DNA from: Paenibacillus taihuensis
GTDB lineage: Bacteria > Bacillota > Bacilli > Paenibacillales > Paenibacillaceae
Reading direction: 5' to 3'
NCBI RefSeq assembly: GCF_003386535.1
Contig: NZ_QTTN01000006.1
Coordinates: forward strand, 1 to 64,000
Length of the DNA stretch: 64,000 bases
A program made the translations under genes and the position numbers. Shown piece after piece: positions 53,474 to 62,650 of this stretch (position 1 is its first letter; each line of letters begins with the position of its first letter). The notes below the pieces were generated by a model. The model had not been told where the DNA came from. It searched no databases and was given only the letters and a program-made list of their open reading frames with translations.

Positions 53474-56194
53474 TTACTTGCTTGCGTTCGCTGCGATCAT
53501 TTGACGGAGAACGGTTTGGAGGATACCGCTGTTACGGTAGTAGTCCACGTCCACCATCGAGTCAAGACGTACGATTGCGGAGAATTCGAATGTTGTGCCG
53601 TCTTCGCGAGTTGCAACAACCTTCACGGATTGGCCAGGCTGTACATCGTTGCTGAGACCCAGGATATCGAACTTCTCGCGGCCAGTGATGTCAAGCGACT
53701 TCCAGCTTTCGCCTGCTGCGAATTGCAGCGGCAGAACGCCCATGCCCACGAGGTTGGAACGGTGGATACGCTCGAAGCTCTCAGCGATTACGGCTTTCAC
53801 GCCGAGGAGGAACGTTCCCTTAGCTGCCCAGTCACGGGAGCTGCCTGTACCGTACTCTTTGCCTGCGATAACGACAAGGTTCGTGCCGTTCTCTTGGTAT
53901 TTCATCGATGCGTCGTAGATCGATTCTACTTCGCCGGTCGGCAGGTAAGTCGTTACGCCGCCCTCCGTACCTGGAGCCACTTGGTTCCGGATACGGATGT
54001 TCGCGAATGTACCGCGCATCATGACTTCGTGGTTACCGCGACGGGAGCCGTAGGAGTTGAAGTCCACTTTGTCTACGCCATGCTCGATCAAGTATTTACC
54101 CGCTGGGGAATCAGTCTTGATGTTGCCTGCAGGCGAGATGTGGTCCGTTGTAACCGAATCGCCGAGAAGCGCCAGTACGTTGGAACCTTTGATATCAGCG
54201 ATGTCGCCGATTTCAGCACCAAGGCCTTCGAAGAACGGCGGGTTCTGAATGTAAGTCGATTTGTCGTCCCACTCGTAGCTTTCGCCAGTCGGTACGTCGA
54301 TTGCATTCCAACGCTCGTTCTGCGTGAATACGTTCTGGTACTTGTCGCGGAACATCTCAGGACCCATTGCTGCTGCAATTGTGTCTGCGATTTCCTTGGA
54401 CGTTGGCCAGATGTCTTTCAGGTAAACCGGCTGGCCGTTGCTGTCGTTGCCGATTGGCTCGGAGGACAGGTCGATGTTCACTGTTCCTGCAAGAGCGTAT
54501 GCGACTACGAGCGGCGGCGATGCCAGGTAGTTAGCTTTTACTTGCGCGTGAACGCGGCCTTCGAAGTTACGGTTACCGGAAAGAACGGCTGCAACCGTCA
54601 TATCGTTGTCAGCGATCGCTTGGCTTACTTCGTCCGGAAGCGGGCCGGAGTTACCGATACAAGTTGCGCAGCCGTAGCCTGCAACGTGGAAGCCGATTGC
54701 TTCAAGGGATTCAAGCAGGTTCGCACGCTTCAAGTACTCTGTAACGACCAGGGAACCTGGTGTCAGGGAGCTCTTCACGTAAGCTGGCTTCGTAAGGCCG
54801 CGCTCTACTGCTTTCTTCGCTACAAGCGCTGCGCCGATCATAACGCTTGGGTTCGAAGTGTTCGTACAAGATGTGATTGCCGCGATAACAACTGCGCCGG
54901 TACCCATCTTCGTTACTTCGCCGTTCGCGTGCTTCACTTCAACGGACTCAGCGATTTTCTCGTCGGACAAGCCGTAGCCGCCTTTGTCGATCGGCGTGCG
55001 AGTGATGCTGTTGAACGCTTCTTTCATGTTCGTCAGCTCAACGCGGTCTTGCGGACGCTTCGGACCTGCAAGGGATGGAACGATCGTCGACAGATCCAGC
55101 TCGACGATGTCGGAGAATACAGGCTCTGGCGTATCGTCTGTGCGGAACATGCCTTGTGCTTTATAGTACGCTTCAACAAGCGCGATTTGGTCTTCCTCGC
55201 GGCCTGTTTGGCGAAGGAAGTTGATTGTTTCGCTGTCGACCGGGAAGAAGCCGACAGTCGCGCCGTACTCAGGAGCCATGTTGGCAACAGTAGCACGGTC
55301 AGCAAGGCTGATGTTGGACAGGCCAGGGCCGAAGAACTCGACGAACTTGCCGACAACGCCTTTCTTGCGAAGCAATTGCGTGACTGTCAGCGCAAGGTCA
55401 GTTGCAGTTGCGCCTTCGGACAGGCTGCCAGTCAGGCGGAAGCCGATAACCTCAGGTGTAACGAAGTAAAGCGGTTGGCCAAGCATACCTGCTTCTGCCT
55501 CGATACCGCCAACGCCCCAGCCGACTACGCCAAGACCGTTGATCATTGTTGTATGGGAGTCCGTACCAACGAGGGAATCCGGATATACAACCGTTTCGCC
55601 GTCAGTTGTCTTCGTAGCTGCTACGGAAGCGAGATACTCGAGGTTAACTTGGTGAACGATACCTGTGCCCGGTGGTACAGCACGGAAGTTCTCGAACGCT
55701 GTTTGTGCCCAGCGAAGAAAACGGTAGCGCTCTTCGTTACGTTTGAACTCGATCGCTGTGTTTGTTTCGAGTGCGTCTGGTGTACCGAACGTATCAACCA
55801 TTACAGAGTGGTCGATTACAAGGTCAACCGGTACGAGCGGGTTGATTTGTTTCGGGTCGCCGCCGGATTTCTTAACCGTGTCGCGCATTGCGGCAAGGTC
55901 AACGACAACCGGTACGCCTGTGAAGTCTTGAAGAACGATACGAGCCGGGATGAAAGGAATTTCTTTGTCCTCGCGGCCGTCAGCCCAAGTTGCGAGCTGC
56001 TTCACATGTTCTTTCGTAATTGCGCGGCCGTCGAATTGACGGACTGCAGCTTCGAGCAGCACCTTAATGGAGAAAGGCAGCTTCGAAATTTTACCCAGGC
56101 CTTGCTCTTCCAATCCGCCGAGACGGTAGTAAGCGAATTGCTTACTGCCGACTGCTAGCGATTCGCGGACGGAGTATTCGTTTTGTTTAGTCAT
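53474..56194 (-). CDS. acnA: Aconitate hydratase
   Basis: A 906-residue [4Fe-4S] enzyme that interconverts citrate and isocitrate in the TCA cycle. Cluster Cys are in [20 protein letters not shown] and [38 protein letters not shown] and [20 protein letters not shown] hold further active-site residues. Length and order are those of AcnA/CitB; some Gram-positive members also bind RNA when the cluster is lost. ATG 56194 is preferred: AAGGAGG lies 12 bases upstream, and an earlier in-frame ATG precedes a basic non-conserved stretch. A 17-bp inverted repeat almost identical to the IclR-gene operator lies upstream. Confidence 0.96.
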   Translation of the reverse strand: MTKQNEYSVRESLAVGSKQFAYYRLGGLEEQGLGKISKLPFSIKVLLEAAVRQFDGRAITKEHVKQLATWADGREDKEIPFIPARIVLQDFTGVPVVVDLAAMRDTVKKSGGDPKQINPLVPVDLVIDHSVMVDTFGTPDALETNTAIEFKRNEERYRFLRWAQTAFENFRAVPPGTGIVHQVNLEYLASVAATKTTDGETVVYPDSLVGTDSHTTMINGLGVVGWGVGGIEAEAGMLGQPLYFVTPEVIGFRLTGSLSEGATATDLALTVTQLLRKKGVVGKFVEFFGPGLSNISLADRATVANMAPEYGATVGFFPVDSETINFLRQTGREEDQIALVEAYYKAQGMFRTDDTPEPVFSDIVELDLSTIVPSLAGPKRPQDRVELTNMKEAFNSITRTPIDKGGYGLSDEKIAESVEVKHANGEVTKMGTGAVVIAAITSCTNTSNPSVMIGAALVAKKAVERGLTKPAYVKSSLTPGSLVVTEYLKRANLLESLEAIGFHVAGYGCATCIGNSGPLPDEVSQAIADNDMTVAAVLSGNRNFEGRVHAQVKANYLASPPLVVAYALAGTVNIDLSSEPIGNDSNGQPVYLKDIWPTSKEIADTIAAAMGPEMFRDKYQNVFTQNERWNAIDVPTGESYEWDDKSTYIQNPPFFEGLGAEIGDIADIKGSNVLALLGDSVTTDHISPAGNIKTDSPAGKYLIEHGVDKVDFNSYGSRRGNHEVMMRGTFANIRIRNQVAPGTEGGVTTYLPTGEVESIYDASMKYQENGTNLVVIAGKEYGTGSSRDWAAKGTFLLGVKAVIAESFERIHRSNLVGMGVLPLQFAAGESWKSLDITGREKFDILGLSNDVQPGQSVKVVATREDGTTFEFSAIVRLDSMVDVDYYRNSGILQTVLRQMIAANASK

Positions 56195-56258
56195 TGGTCG
56201 TTCGCGCCTCCTTGGCAATCTTGTTGAGAGTTAAAGTAGTGTGTTGTGTTGCTGTTGC

Positions 56259-56279
56259 GTGTTTCATAGAGTGAAACAC
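56259..56279. promoter_or_regulatory. Inverted repeat upstream of aconitase, candidate IclR operator
   Basis: The core GTTTCATAGAGTGAAAC (56261-56277) differs at two central bases from the repeat at 49349-49365. Here the arms extend by two further bases (GTGTTTCA and TGAAACAC). It lies 65-85 bp upstream of the acnA start. The gap 56195-56521 holds no gene. Confidence 0.65.
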
Positions 56280-56521
56280 AATTTCAAAAACATTTGATAC
56301 CCTAAGTATAGCGTCTTTTTGCTCAATTAGAAAGTGCAAATATCACCTAAAGACAAGAAATTATTGCCCATCTTAACCATGCACCAGCCGCCTTTTCCGC
56401 ATGAAATTAACCATTTGCTCATATAATGAACCAATTTTCGTTCGCCCAGCACCTTACACGATGTAGCGGCGCTAGGCCGCCCATTTGCCATAAAACATTG
56501 TTCTACGGGGAGGGATTGCAA

Positions 56522-57697
56522 GTGCCGCGATCGCGAGTACGAGTCGGAACAAGTAAAGCAGGCATGCGAAAAATAACTGAACATGCGCCGCCAGGCCGAG
56601 CGGCTGTCTCGGCTGGGTCTCCCATAAGCAGCAGCAGCACAGGCAGCGGCAAGAAGCGGAGCGCTACACAAGAGCCTTTGCAAGGCTGGAAAGCGATCGT
56701 CCACAAGTATGTGAAGCTGTACAACCAAGCCGAAATCGACCGCTATGCGCCGCCTTTCGAAGAGATCATCAGCGACACGGACCATCTCGTCCGCTTCACC
56801 GGCCGGCTCGAACGGCTTAAGGAGCAAGAGCTGCTTCGCGGCATTCTTCCTTCGCGCAGCGAAACGAATGCCGAGCTTATCCGGGTCAGCGAATCGACAG
56901 GCTCGCTCGGCGAGGTCGCCGTCCTCATTGAGCTGCGCACGAGACGGACGATCGATCATCACGGCCGCACCTATGTCGAAGAGCGATGCGACCGAGAACG
57001 GCTGTGGCTGACGGCAGACGGCGATGCCTATATGATCTCCCGCGTCGAGCCGATTGTGCTCGAGCGCCGCCCGAGGTACAGCTCGTCCGATATCCACGAG
57101 GACCTCGAACCGATCGCTCCTGCGAAGCCGCAATCCATACCTTATATAAATTATGATGTTTTGCCGAATTTCAAACATAGCCGGGCTGGTATCCGATACC
57201 GGAGAGATTTGGTTGCGGCTTATGCCGACCGCTGGTGGAACGAACCGAATCCGGCCTATGAGAATTTCGAGGTAAATTGTACCAATTACATCTCCCAGTG
57301 CGTCTTTGCAGGCAACGCACCGATGAACTATACTGGTAGGAGGGATACCGGCTGGTGGTACCGCGGCTATAGCGGAGGCCGGGAAAATTGGAGTTATAGC
57401 TGGGCAGTGGCTAATGCGCTTAAAAATTATTTATCGACTCCGCATAAATCGGGCTTCCGGGCTACGGTCGTTGATTCCGCAGACCAGCTCGCGCTTGGCG
57501 ATGTCATTATTTATGATTGGAGCGGCGATAACCGCTATCAGCACAGCACGGTCGTGACCGCCTTCGATGCGGCGGGCATGCCGCTAGTGAATGCCAATAC
57601 GGTTCCAAGCCGTCACCGCTACTGGGATTATCAGGATTCCTATGCATGGACGGAGAATACCCAATATCGGTTTTTTCACATTGCGGATGAGTTTTAA
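56522..57697 (+). CDS. Amidase_6-type putative amidase, no signal peptide
   Basis: About 391 residues. Residues 1-230 are a basic Ser/Thr-rich start and a mixed alpha/beta part (WKAIVHKYVKLYNQAEIDRY). The C-terminal ~160 residues match the putative amidase domain: RRDLVAAYADRWWNEPNPAY, FEVNCTNYISQCVFAGN with the likely nucleophile Cys, and RYQHSTVVTAFDAAGMPLVN with the His. Such domains occur in spore or wall proteins of Bacillales, yet no signal peptide is visible. GTG 56522 follows GGGGAGGGATTGCAA; an ATG at 56426 lacks a site. Confidence 0.8.
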   Translation: MPRSRVRVGTSKAGMRKITEHAPPGRAAVSAGSPISSSSTGSGKKRSATQEPLQGWKAIVHKYVKLYNQAEIDRYAPPFEEIISDTDHLVRFTGRLERLKEQELLRGILPSRSETNAELIRVSESTGSLGEVAVLIELRTRRTIDHHGRTYVEERCDRERLWLTADGDAYMISRVEPIVLERRPRYSSSDIHEDLEPIAPAKPQSIPYINYDVLPNFKHSRAGIRYRRDLVAAYADRWWNEPNPAYENFEVNCTNYISQCVFAGNAPMNYTGRRDTGWWYRGYSGGRENWSYSWAVANALKNYLSTPHKSGFRATVVDSADQLALGDVIIYDWSGDNRYQHSTVVTAFDAAGMPLVNANTVPSRHRYWDYQDSYAWTENTQYRFFHIADEF

Positions 57698-57768
57698 AGT
57701 GCGCTTCAAGCCCAACCACGTATGACGACCCACTTGTGTGGGAAACTAACATAACCGGAGGATTAACC

Positions 57769-58980
57769 ATGGGGGAGAAAGTGCGCGTAGGACTTGTTTA
57801 CGGCGGGCGCTCGGGCGAGCATGAGGTTTCGCTGCAAACCGCACTGGCAGTTATGAAAGCTTTTGACTACAGCAAATACGAAATTAAACCTTTCTATATT
57901 TCCAAGACAGGCGAATGGCGCGCGGGTGATATGCTGCTGGCGGCTCCGGCTGGACTCGAGCAGCTTCGTCTGGCTGGCAGCTCCGCGATTGGTACGGAAG
58001 CGCTCATGCCGGTATTCGGCAGTCAAGGCGCGGACGAAGCGGCTGACGCAGCTGACGTAGATGCGGCTCCAGCTCCGGCTTCGATCTCTTCCGTTCCTGG
58101 CAAAGTGACGATATCTTCCGTATCTACAGACGTAGCGGTACCCGAAGCTGAAGGAACGATTGACGTTGTGTTCCCGCTGCTGCATGGCACATTCGGCGAA
58201 GATGGTACGATTCAAGGCTTGTTCGAGATGGCGAACATTCCGTATGTAGGAGCAGGGGTGCTTGCTTCGGCAGTAGGGATGGACAAAATCACGATGAAGA
58301 AGATTTTCGCGCAAGAAGGTTTGCCCCAGTGCATCTACCGGCATTTCAACCGGACGCAGTGGAAGAAGGACTCATCGTACTACATCATGGAGATCGAAGT
58401 TGCGCTTGGTTACCCGTGCTTCGTGAAGCCGGCTAACCTTGGTTCGAGCGTCGGCATTTCGAAGGCGCGCAATCGTGATGAGCTGATCGCTGCTGTAGAA
58501 TATGCACTTCGTTTCGACCGCAAAGTCATCGTGGAAGAGTTCGTCGATGCGCGCGAGATCGAGGTGAGCGTGCTTGGCAATGACGAGCCGCGTGCTTCCG
58601 TCGTGGGCGAGATTACTTCTTCGAGCGAGTTCTATGATTACAAGGCCAAATACATCGACGGCAAGTCGATGATGCATATTCCGGCTAACATCACGCAGGA
58701 ACAATCCGATTCCGTTCGCGAGATGGCGCTTCGCGCATTCTTGGCGATTGACGGCTCTGGCTTGTCGCGCGTAGACTTCTTCCTTCGCAAGGAAGACGGC
58801 CAAATCTTCATCAACGAAGTGAATACGATGCCGGGCTTCACGCCGTACAGCATGTATCCGCTGATGTGGAAAGAAAGCGGCGTTCCGTATACGGAGCTGC
58901 TGGATACGCTTATTGCGCTTGCGATCGAGCGCCATGCCGAGAAGCAAACGATCGATTATAGCGGTGGCAGCCCGGCTTAA
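57769..58980 (+). CDS. ddl: D-alanine--D-alanine ligase
   Basis: 403 residues. VRVGLVYGGRSGEHEVSLQT is the N-terminal motif; FPLLHGTFGEDGTIQGLFEM, CFVKPANLGSSVGISKARNR, DAREIEVSVLGNDEPRASVV and FLRKEDGQIFINEVNTMPGF are the ATP-grasp motifs. It joins two D-Ala for peptidoglycan. Residues about 85-135 carry an extra Ala/Asp/Pro-rich stretch (ADEAADAADVDAAPAPASIS) not usual in Ddl, which explains the greater length. ATG 57769 follows CCGGAGGATTAACC. Confidence 0.95.
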   Translation: MGEKVRVGLVYGGRSGEHEVSLQTALAVMKAFDYSKYEIKPFYISKTGEWRAGDMLLAAPAGLEQLRLAGSSAIGTEALMPVFGSQGADEAADAADVDAAPAPASISSVPGKVTISSVSTDVAVPEAEGTIDVVFPLLHGTFGEDGTIQGLFEMANIPYVGAGVLASAVGMDKITMKKIFAQEGLPQCIYRHFNRTQWKKDSSYYIMEIEVALGYPCFVKPANLGSSVGISKARNRDELIAAVEYALRFDRKVIVEEFVDAREIEVSVLGNDEPRASVVGEITSSSEFYDYKAKYIDGKSMMHIPANITQEQSDSVREMALRAFLAIDGSGLSRVDFFLRKEDGQIFINEVNTMPGFTPYSMYPLMWKESGVPYTELLDTLIALAIERHAEKQTIDYSGGSPA

Positions 58981-59002
58981 TTGCCGGGTTCCTCGCTTTT
59001 TT
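58971..59002 (+). terminator. ddl terminator overlapping the stop codon
   Basis: CCCGGC, loop TTAATT, GCCGGG, then TTCCTCGC and six T. The short stem includes the last codons of ddl. Confidence 0.65.
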
Positions 59003-59048
59003 AGTATTTGCTTGGTACATAATTTTGGACGAAGGGCTGGTATCATCC

Positions 59049-59366
59049 ATGGGTTTTCAAACCGAGTTTAATTCCGTTTGCAAGTTCAAGTCGAAGCAAG
59101 AATTGTACGAGCTTCTCGAGTATGGCCGCGGCAAAATGGTGAAAAGCGGCTTCCGCGTCTTCCCGACCGGCCAGAAGGTCATTGCGTACACACCTGAGAA
59201 TGAGGCGATTGCGATCGTGAAAATTCTCGTATCCATTGCAGAGATCAACTTCGCAGGCGAAGAAGTGACGGAAGTGGAGATGGAGCTCGTTCGCAAGCTG
59301 ACGGAGGAAGAAGCGCGGATTCAGACTGCGCTTGCCCATGAAATGTTCTTCGGAGAGCAAGCATGA
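59049..59366 (+). CDS. Small conserved protein of unknown function
   Basis: 105 residues. FQTEFNSVCKFKSKQELYEL, EYGRGKMVKSGFRVFPTGQK and VIAYTPENEAIAIVKILVSI suggest a soluble alpha/beta protein; no known domain was recognised. ATG 59049 is chosen because upstream in-frame codons precede the conserved-looking start; the ribosome site is weak. It overlaps uvsE by 4 bp and so may be co-translated with the repair enzyme. Confidence 0.75.
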   Translation: MGFQTEFNSVCKFKSKQELYELLEYGRGKMVKSGFRVFPTGQKVIAYTPENEAIAIVKILVSIAEINFAGEEVTEVEMELVRKLTEEEARIQTALAHEMFFGEQA

Positions 59367-60370
59367 TTGTGCGTTTCGGCTTCGTTGCGATGAGTACGCT
59401 GCTGGAGAAGAATGTGTCGCCGTCCCGGACGATGACCTATGCCAATTTCTCGAAGCTGGACGATCGGGAGGCGGGGCTGCGCAGGCTGGAGCGCATTGCG
59501 GAAGAGAATCTGCGGACGACGCTGCGGCTGATGCGCCACTGCGTAGGGCATGACGTGTACGTGTACCGGATGACGTCGAAGATCATTCCGCTTGTGACGC
59601 ATGACGCGCTGCAGGGATGGAATCCTTATCCAGTGCTTACCGAAGCATTCGCAGATATCGGGAAGTTTGCGTTGGAGAAGGGCATGAGGCTCTCCTTCCA
59701 TCCGGACCATTTCTGCGTATTCAGCACGCCGAGACCGGAGGTGCTGGCGAAGTCGAAGGAGGACTTGAATTACCATGTCACGATGCTGGAGCATATGGGG
59801 CTCCCCGAGTCCTCTGCAAAATGTAACATCCACGTTGGCGGCGCCTATGGCGATAAAGAAGTTTCGGGACAGCGGTTCATCGAGCAGTTCGGCGCGCTCG
59901 AGCCGCGGCTGCGCCATCGCGTAACACTCGAGAACGACGACAAGACGTTCACGACGCGCGAGACGCTTGCATGTGCCGAAGCGGTAGGAACGCCAATGGT
60001 GCTGGATATTCACCATCACGCCGTCAATGACGGCGGCGAGTCGGACGCCGCGATGTATGGCGAGCTGTGGCCGCGCATTCTGCGCACGTGGACAAGCGCT
60101 GGCGGCGAGCCGGTTAGCGTGCCGCCGAAGCTGCACGTATCGAGCCCGAAGAGCGAGAAGGACCCGCGCGGCCATGCCGAGTTCGTGGACGTGGCGCCGC
60201 TGCTGCGCTTCCTGCGCGGGATCGCAGGATCTACGGAGCGTCTGGACGTCATGATCGAAGCCAAGCAGAAGGATGCGGCGCTGCTGCTGCTGATGGCGGA
60301 CTTCCGCCAGCTGGAGCTGGAAGGCGAAGGCTTGCGCGTCATCGACGGGGGCAGCATCGAAATCAGATAA
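59363..60370 (+). CDS. uvsE: UV damage endonuclease
   Basis: 335 residues. RFGFVAMSTLLEKNVSPSRT is the conserved start of UvdE/UvsE, followed by LRLMRHCVGHDVYVYRMTSK, MRLSFHPDHFCVFSTPRPEV, CNIHVGGAYGDKEVSGQRFI and MVLDIHHHAVNDGG, which provide the His, Glu and Asp ligands of a TIM-barrel metal site. It cuts DNA 5' to UV photoproducts. The start overlaps the upstream small gene by ATGA. A hairpin at 60369 ends the transcript. Confidence 0.95.
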   Translation: MIVRFGFVAMSTLLEKNVSPSRTMTYANFSKLDDREAGLRRLERIAEENLRTTLRLMRHCVGHDVYVYRMTSKIIPLVTHDALQGWNPYPVLTEAFADIGKFALEKGMRLSFHPDHFCVFSTPRPEVLAKSKEDLNYHVTMLEHMGLPESSAKCNIHVGGAYGDKEVSGQRFIEQFGALEPRLRHRVTLENDDKTFTTRETLACAEAVGTPMVLDIHHHAVNDGGESDAAMYGELWPRILRTWTSAGGEPVSVPPKLHVSSPKSEKDPRGHAEFVDVAPLLRFLRGIAGSTERLDVMIEAKQKDAALLLLMADFRQLELEGEGLRVIDGGSIEIR

Positions 60371-60416
60371 GGGACAGGAAGGGGCTTGATCTTTTCTGTC
60401 CCTTCGTTTATTTTTG
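60369..60416 (+). terminator. uvsE terminator
   Basis: AAGGGACAG pairs with CTGTCCCTT around an 18-nt loop; a T-rich stretch (CGTTTATTTTT) follows. The stem begins within the stop codon. Confidence 0.65.
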
Positions 60417-60556
60417 GGTAAGGAAGCGCTATCATTCTATTCGGCTATCATGGCTCCCTCGCATGACGAATTTGTTATGCAGCACGCAATTCGCATCTCG
60501 CAGCTTAAGACCTTCAATATGGATCACAAATACTTTGTAGAGAGGATTGTGAAACA

Positions 60557-61327
60557 ATGAACGGATTATTAACCGGGAAGAACATGCTTGTAATGGGGGT
60601 AGCGAATGATCGGAGCATCGCTTGGGCGATCGCACAATCGCTTGCTGCGCAAGGCGCTAGGCTTGCTTTTACATATGAGAATGAACGGGTGGAAGAGCGT
60701 GTCCGCAAGCTGGCGGAGACCATCCCTGGTTCGCTGCTGCTGCAGTGCAACATCACCGTCGATGAAGAGATCGATGGACTGGCGCAGCATCTGAAAGAAT
60801 CGTTCGGCGTGCTGCATGGCCTGGTGCACAGCATCGCGTTCGCGAAAACAGAAGAGCTCGACGGCATGTTTGTCGACACGTCGCGCGCGGGCTTCGCGCT
60901 TGCACATGACATTAGCGCATACTCGCTCACAGCGGTCGCGCAGCGCATCTATCCGCTCATGACCGAAGGCGGCAGCATCATGACGATGACTTATCTCGGT
61001 TCCGAGCGCGCTTTGCCGAACTACAACGTTATGGGCGTTGCGAAGGCTGCGCTGGAAGCATCCGTTCGTTACTTGGCAGCTGACCTTGGTCCGCATAACG
61101 TACGCGTGAACGCAATCTCCGCAGGCCCGATCCGCACGCTTGCGGCGAAGGGCATTAAAGATTTCAACTCGATTCTCCGCCAAGTTGAAGCTAAGGCGCC
61201 GCTTCGCCGGACGACCGACGCTTCCGAAGTGGGCGACACGGCGATGTTCCTGATGAGCAACCTGTCGCGCGGCATTACGGGCGAGATCATCTATGTAGAT
61301 AACGGATACAACATTGTAGGGATCTAG
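60557..61327 (+). CDS. fabI: Enoyl-[acyl-carrier-protein] reductase
   Basis: 256 residues. MVMGVANDRSIAWAIAQSLA-type start (read as NMLVMGVANDRSIAWAI), LVHSIAFAKTEELDGMFVDT, MTMTYLGSERALPNYNVMGV and AKAALEASVRYLAADLGPHN give the NAD site and the Tyr-x6-Lys pair (YNVMGVAK). It reduces enoyl-ACP at the last step of fatty-acid elongation. AGAGAGG precedes the ATG. It stands alone, followed by an imperfect hairpin. Confidence 0.96.
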   Translation: MNGLLTGKNMLVMGVANDRSIAWAIAQSLAAQGARLAFTYENERVEERVRKLAETIPGSLLLQCNITVDEEIDGLAQHLKESFGVLHGLVHSIAFAKTEELDGMFVDTSRAGFALAHDISAYSLTAVAQRIYPLMTEGGSIMTMTYLGSERALPNYNVMGVAKAALEASVRYLAADLGPHNVRVNAISAGPIRTLAAKGIKDFNSILRQVEAKAPLRRTTDASEVGDTAMFLMSNLSRGITGEIIYVDNGYNIVGI

Positions 61328-61353
61328 AATCCAGAATAGCAAGGTCATAGTGA

Positions 61354-61408
61354 GGCGTTCCTTAGAGCTTTTCCGGAAAGTGCGGACAAGCTCAGGGGAC
61401 GCTTTTTA
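61354..61408 (+). terminator. fabI terminator, long imperfect hairpin
   Basis: GGCGTTCCTTAGAGCTT pairs imperfectly with AAGCTCAGGGGACGC; a run of five T follows. Confidence 0.6.
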
Positions 61409-61495
61409 TTGTGTGCTTATGCAGGAGAAGGGGATTTCGATAAGCGGAGACTTCTAGGACTTATTGTCCAAAAAAAATTTTGATCGCCAACATCG

Positions 61496-61529
61496 TTCGA
61501 CAACCTTTTCTGTATACAATCTGTATCAT
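61496..61529 (+). promoter_or_regulatory. Spo0A box and candidate promoter upstream of sinI
   Basis: TTCGACA (61496-61502) is a perfect reverse-oriented Spo0A box (TGTCGAA). TATCAT at 61524-61529 is a possible -10 for which the box would overlap the -35 position, the usual layout at Spo0A-activated promoters. TACAAT at 61515 is another possible -10. In Bacillus subtilis, sinI is activated by Spo0A-P. Confidence 0.5.
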
Positions 61530-61650
61530 AAAGATCAGTTAAAGAAATTGACTTTTATTACTTCAATTGCTAAAAATTTTCCAGAATTGTCTGTAGGGGT
61601 TAATAAGAAGAAGTTGATTCTCAAAGGTAATTGAGGGGGAGTACCACTTC

Positions 61651-61788
61651 ATGATCACTTCTGTAAAAGAAGAGGCAGCAGAATATGACTGGATCTCTTT
61701 ATTGCTGCTGGCAAAGGAAATAGGCGTAACCGCGGAGGAAATTCGGGCTTTTATTAAAGAATTTCAATTGCAAAAAAAAGCCAACTAG
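61651..61788 (+). CDS. sinI: SinI-family anti-repressor
   Basis: A 45-residue protein reading MITSVKEEAAEYDWISLLLL, AKEIGVTAEEIRAFIKEF and a basic end QLQKKAN. The core (D/E-W-hydrophobic run, A-x-x-x-GVTAEEIRAFI) is the SinI dimerisation helix-hairpin-helix that binds SinR and blocks it. Length fits the ~57-residue SinI of Bacillus. GAGGGGGAG lies 9 bases before the ATG. Unlike in B. subtilis, where sinI and sinR are co-directional, it faces sinR. A Spo0A box lies about 150 bp upstream. Confidence 0.8.
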   Translation: MITSVKEEAAEYDWISLLLLAKEIGVTAEEIRAFIKEFQLQKKAN

Positions 61789-61818
61789 AAGATAGAGCAC
61801 TCGAACCAGCCCGAAATT

Positions 61819-62163
61819 CTAATTGGCGCCTTCGTTATTCTTCTTCCATTTCTGAAACTCCAGAAATTCTTTGAACTGACTCTTACTAATACCGGAAGCC
61901 ATAGCATCTCGAAGAAGTTGCTGCCAGTCATCGTCCAGCAGTTTCTCTTGTGCAGCAGAATTGCCGTATAAAATGTCGTGTATCGAAACGTCAAGCGCTG
62001 TCGAAATCTTCTCCAAGAATTGAATGGAAGGATTCGATTGAAGTCCGCGTTCAACGCTGCTTATATAAGATTTGGCAACATCAGCACGTTCGGCGAGCTC
62101 GGATAAGGATATACTGCGTTCCGTGCGGAGCTGTTGAATTCTCTTGCCGATTTCTTCTATCAT
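61819..62163 (-). CDS. sinR: SinR-like transcriptional regulator
   Basis: 114 residues. The Xre-type helix-turn-helix spans residues 5-60 (IGKRIQQLRTERSISLSELA, ERADVAKSYISSVERGLQSN, PSIQFLEKISTALDVSIHDI). The C-terminal 35 residues (LDDDWQQLLRDAMASGISKS, QFKEFLEFQKW) form the SinI-like dimerisation region, the same pattern as in the convergent sinI product. This two-part layout is that of SinR, master repressor of biofilm matrix genes. ATG 62163 follows AGAGGAGGCGTAGCG. A 7-bp inverted repeat (TTTGTAA/TTACAAA) lies at 62210-62228 in its upstream region. Confidence 0.88.
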   Translation of the reverse strand: MIEEIGKRIQQLRTERSISLSELAERADVAKSYISSVERGLQSNPSIQFLEKISTALDVSIHDILYGNSAAQEKLLDDDWQQLLRDAMASGISKSQFKEFLEFQKWKKNNEGAN

Positions 62164-62335
62164 CGCTACGCCTCCTCTTATATGTAATGGTTGATTACGA
62201 GATTTCATGTTTGTAAAAAACTTACAAATTCCTACAATAGATAAATTTATCTTACGTTTAACCTAGTCGTTTGTAAAGGTTTGCGTAAGGTATTCCTACA
62301 TCTGGCCATCATTGGTCAGATGTTTTTTGTTTGCA

Positions 62336-62630
62336 GTTCTTTCGATCTCTTCTACTCTCGCAGCTTCGAAGAGGGTTATACCTATGATAATCTTTTGAAC
62401 GTCTCTCCAGCAAACGAAATCTGCCTGTTTTATTGATTTTGTCTTCATTCGTTCTTTAAAACGAACAAAAAATGGAGATAACATAAGATAACTGGCGATA
62501 AATGGAGTGATTCAGTGTGAAAATGTTCTTAAATGAGAAAATTCGATTCAATTTGGGACTTTTCAAAAATAAGGAAGCTGGGCTATATTAAATGTGCGAG
62601 TTGTTCTTGATAACGAACGAAATGTTCTTT
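62336..62630. promoter_or_regulatory. Cluster of SinR-type GTTCTT operators upstream of the tapA-like gene
   Basis: GTTCTT occurs five times: at 62336 and 62452 (both GTTCTTT), 62525, 62603 and 62624 (GTTCTTT). The B. subtilis SinR site is GTTCTYT. The last two are 21 bp apart, about two helical turns, and lie just downstream of a possible -10 (TATATT, 62584). Several copies have GAAC in opposite orientation nearby (for example TTCGTT and AACGAA around 62449-62466). The interval 62164-62650 holds no convincing gene. Confidence 0.7.
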
Positions 62631-62650
62631 GTAAAGACAGGAGGGGCCAC

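Noticed and set aside
53381-56158. 925-codon open frame on the plus strand opposite acnA
   Set aside because: It mirrors the aconitase codons, is rich in Cys and Arg as antisense frames are, and has no ribosome site or recognisable domain.
62296-62484. 62-codon minus-strand frame between sinR and the tapA-like gene
   Set aside because: No ribosome site, and its 3' end lies in a hairpin (CATCTGGCCA/TGGTCAGATG) followed by T on the opposite strand; it covers the GTTCTT operator region.
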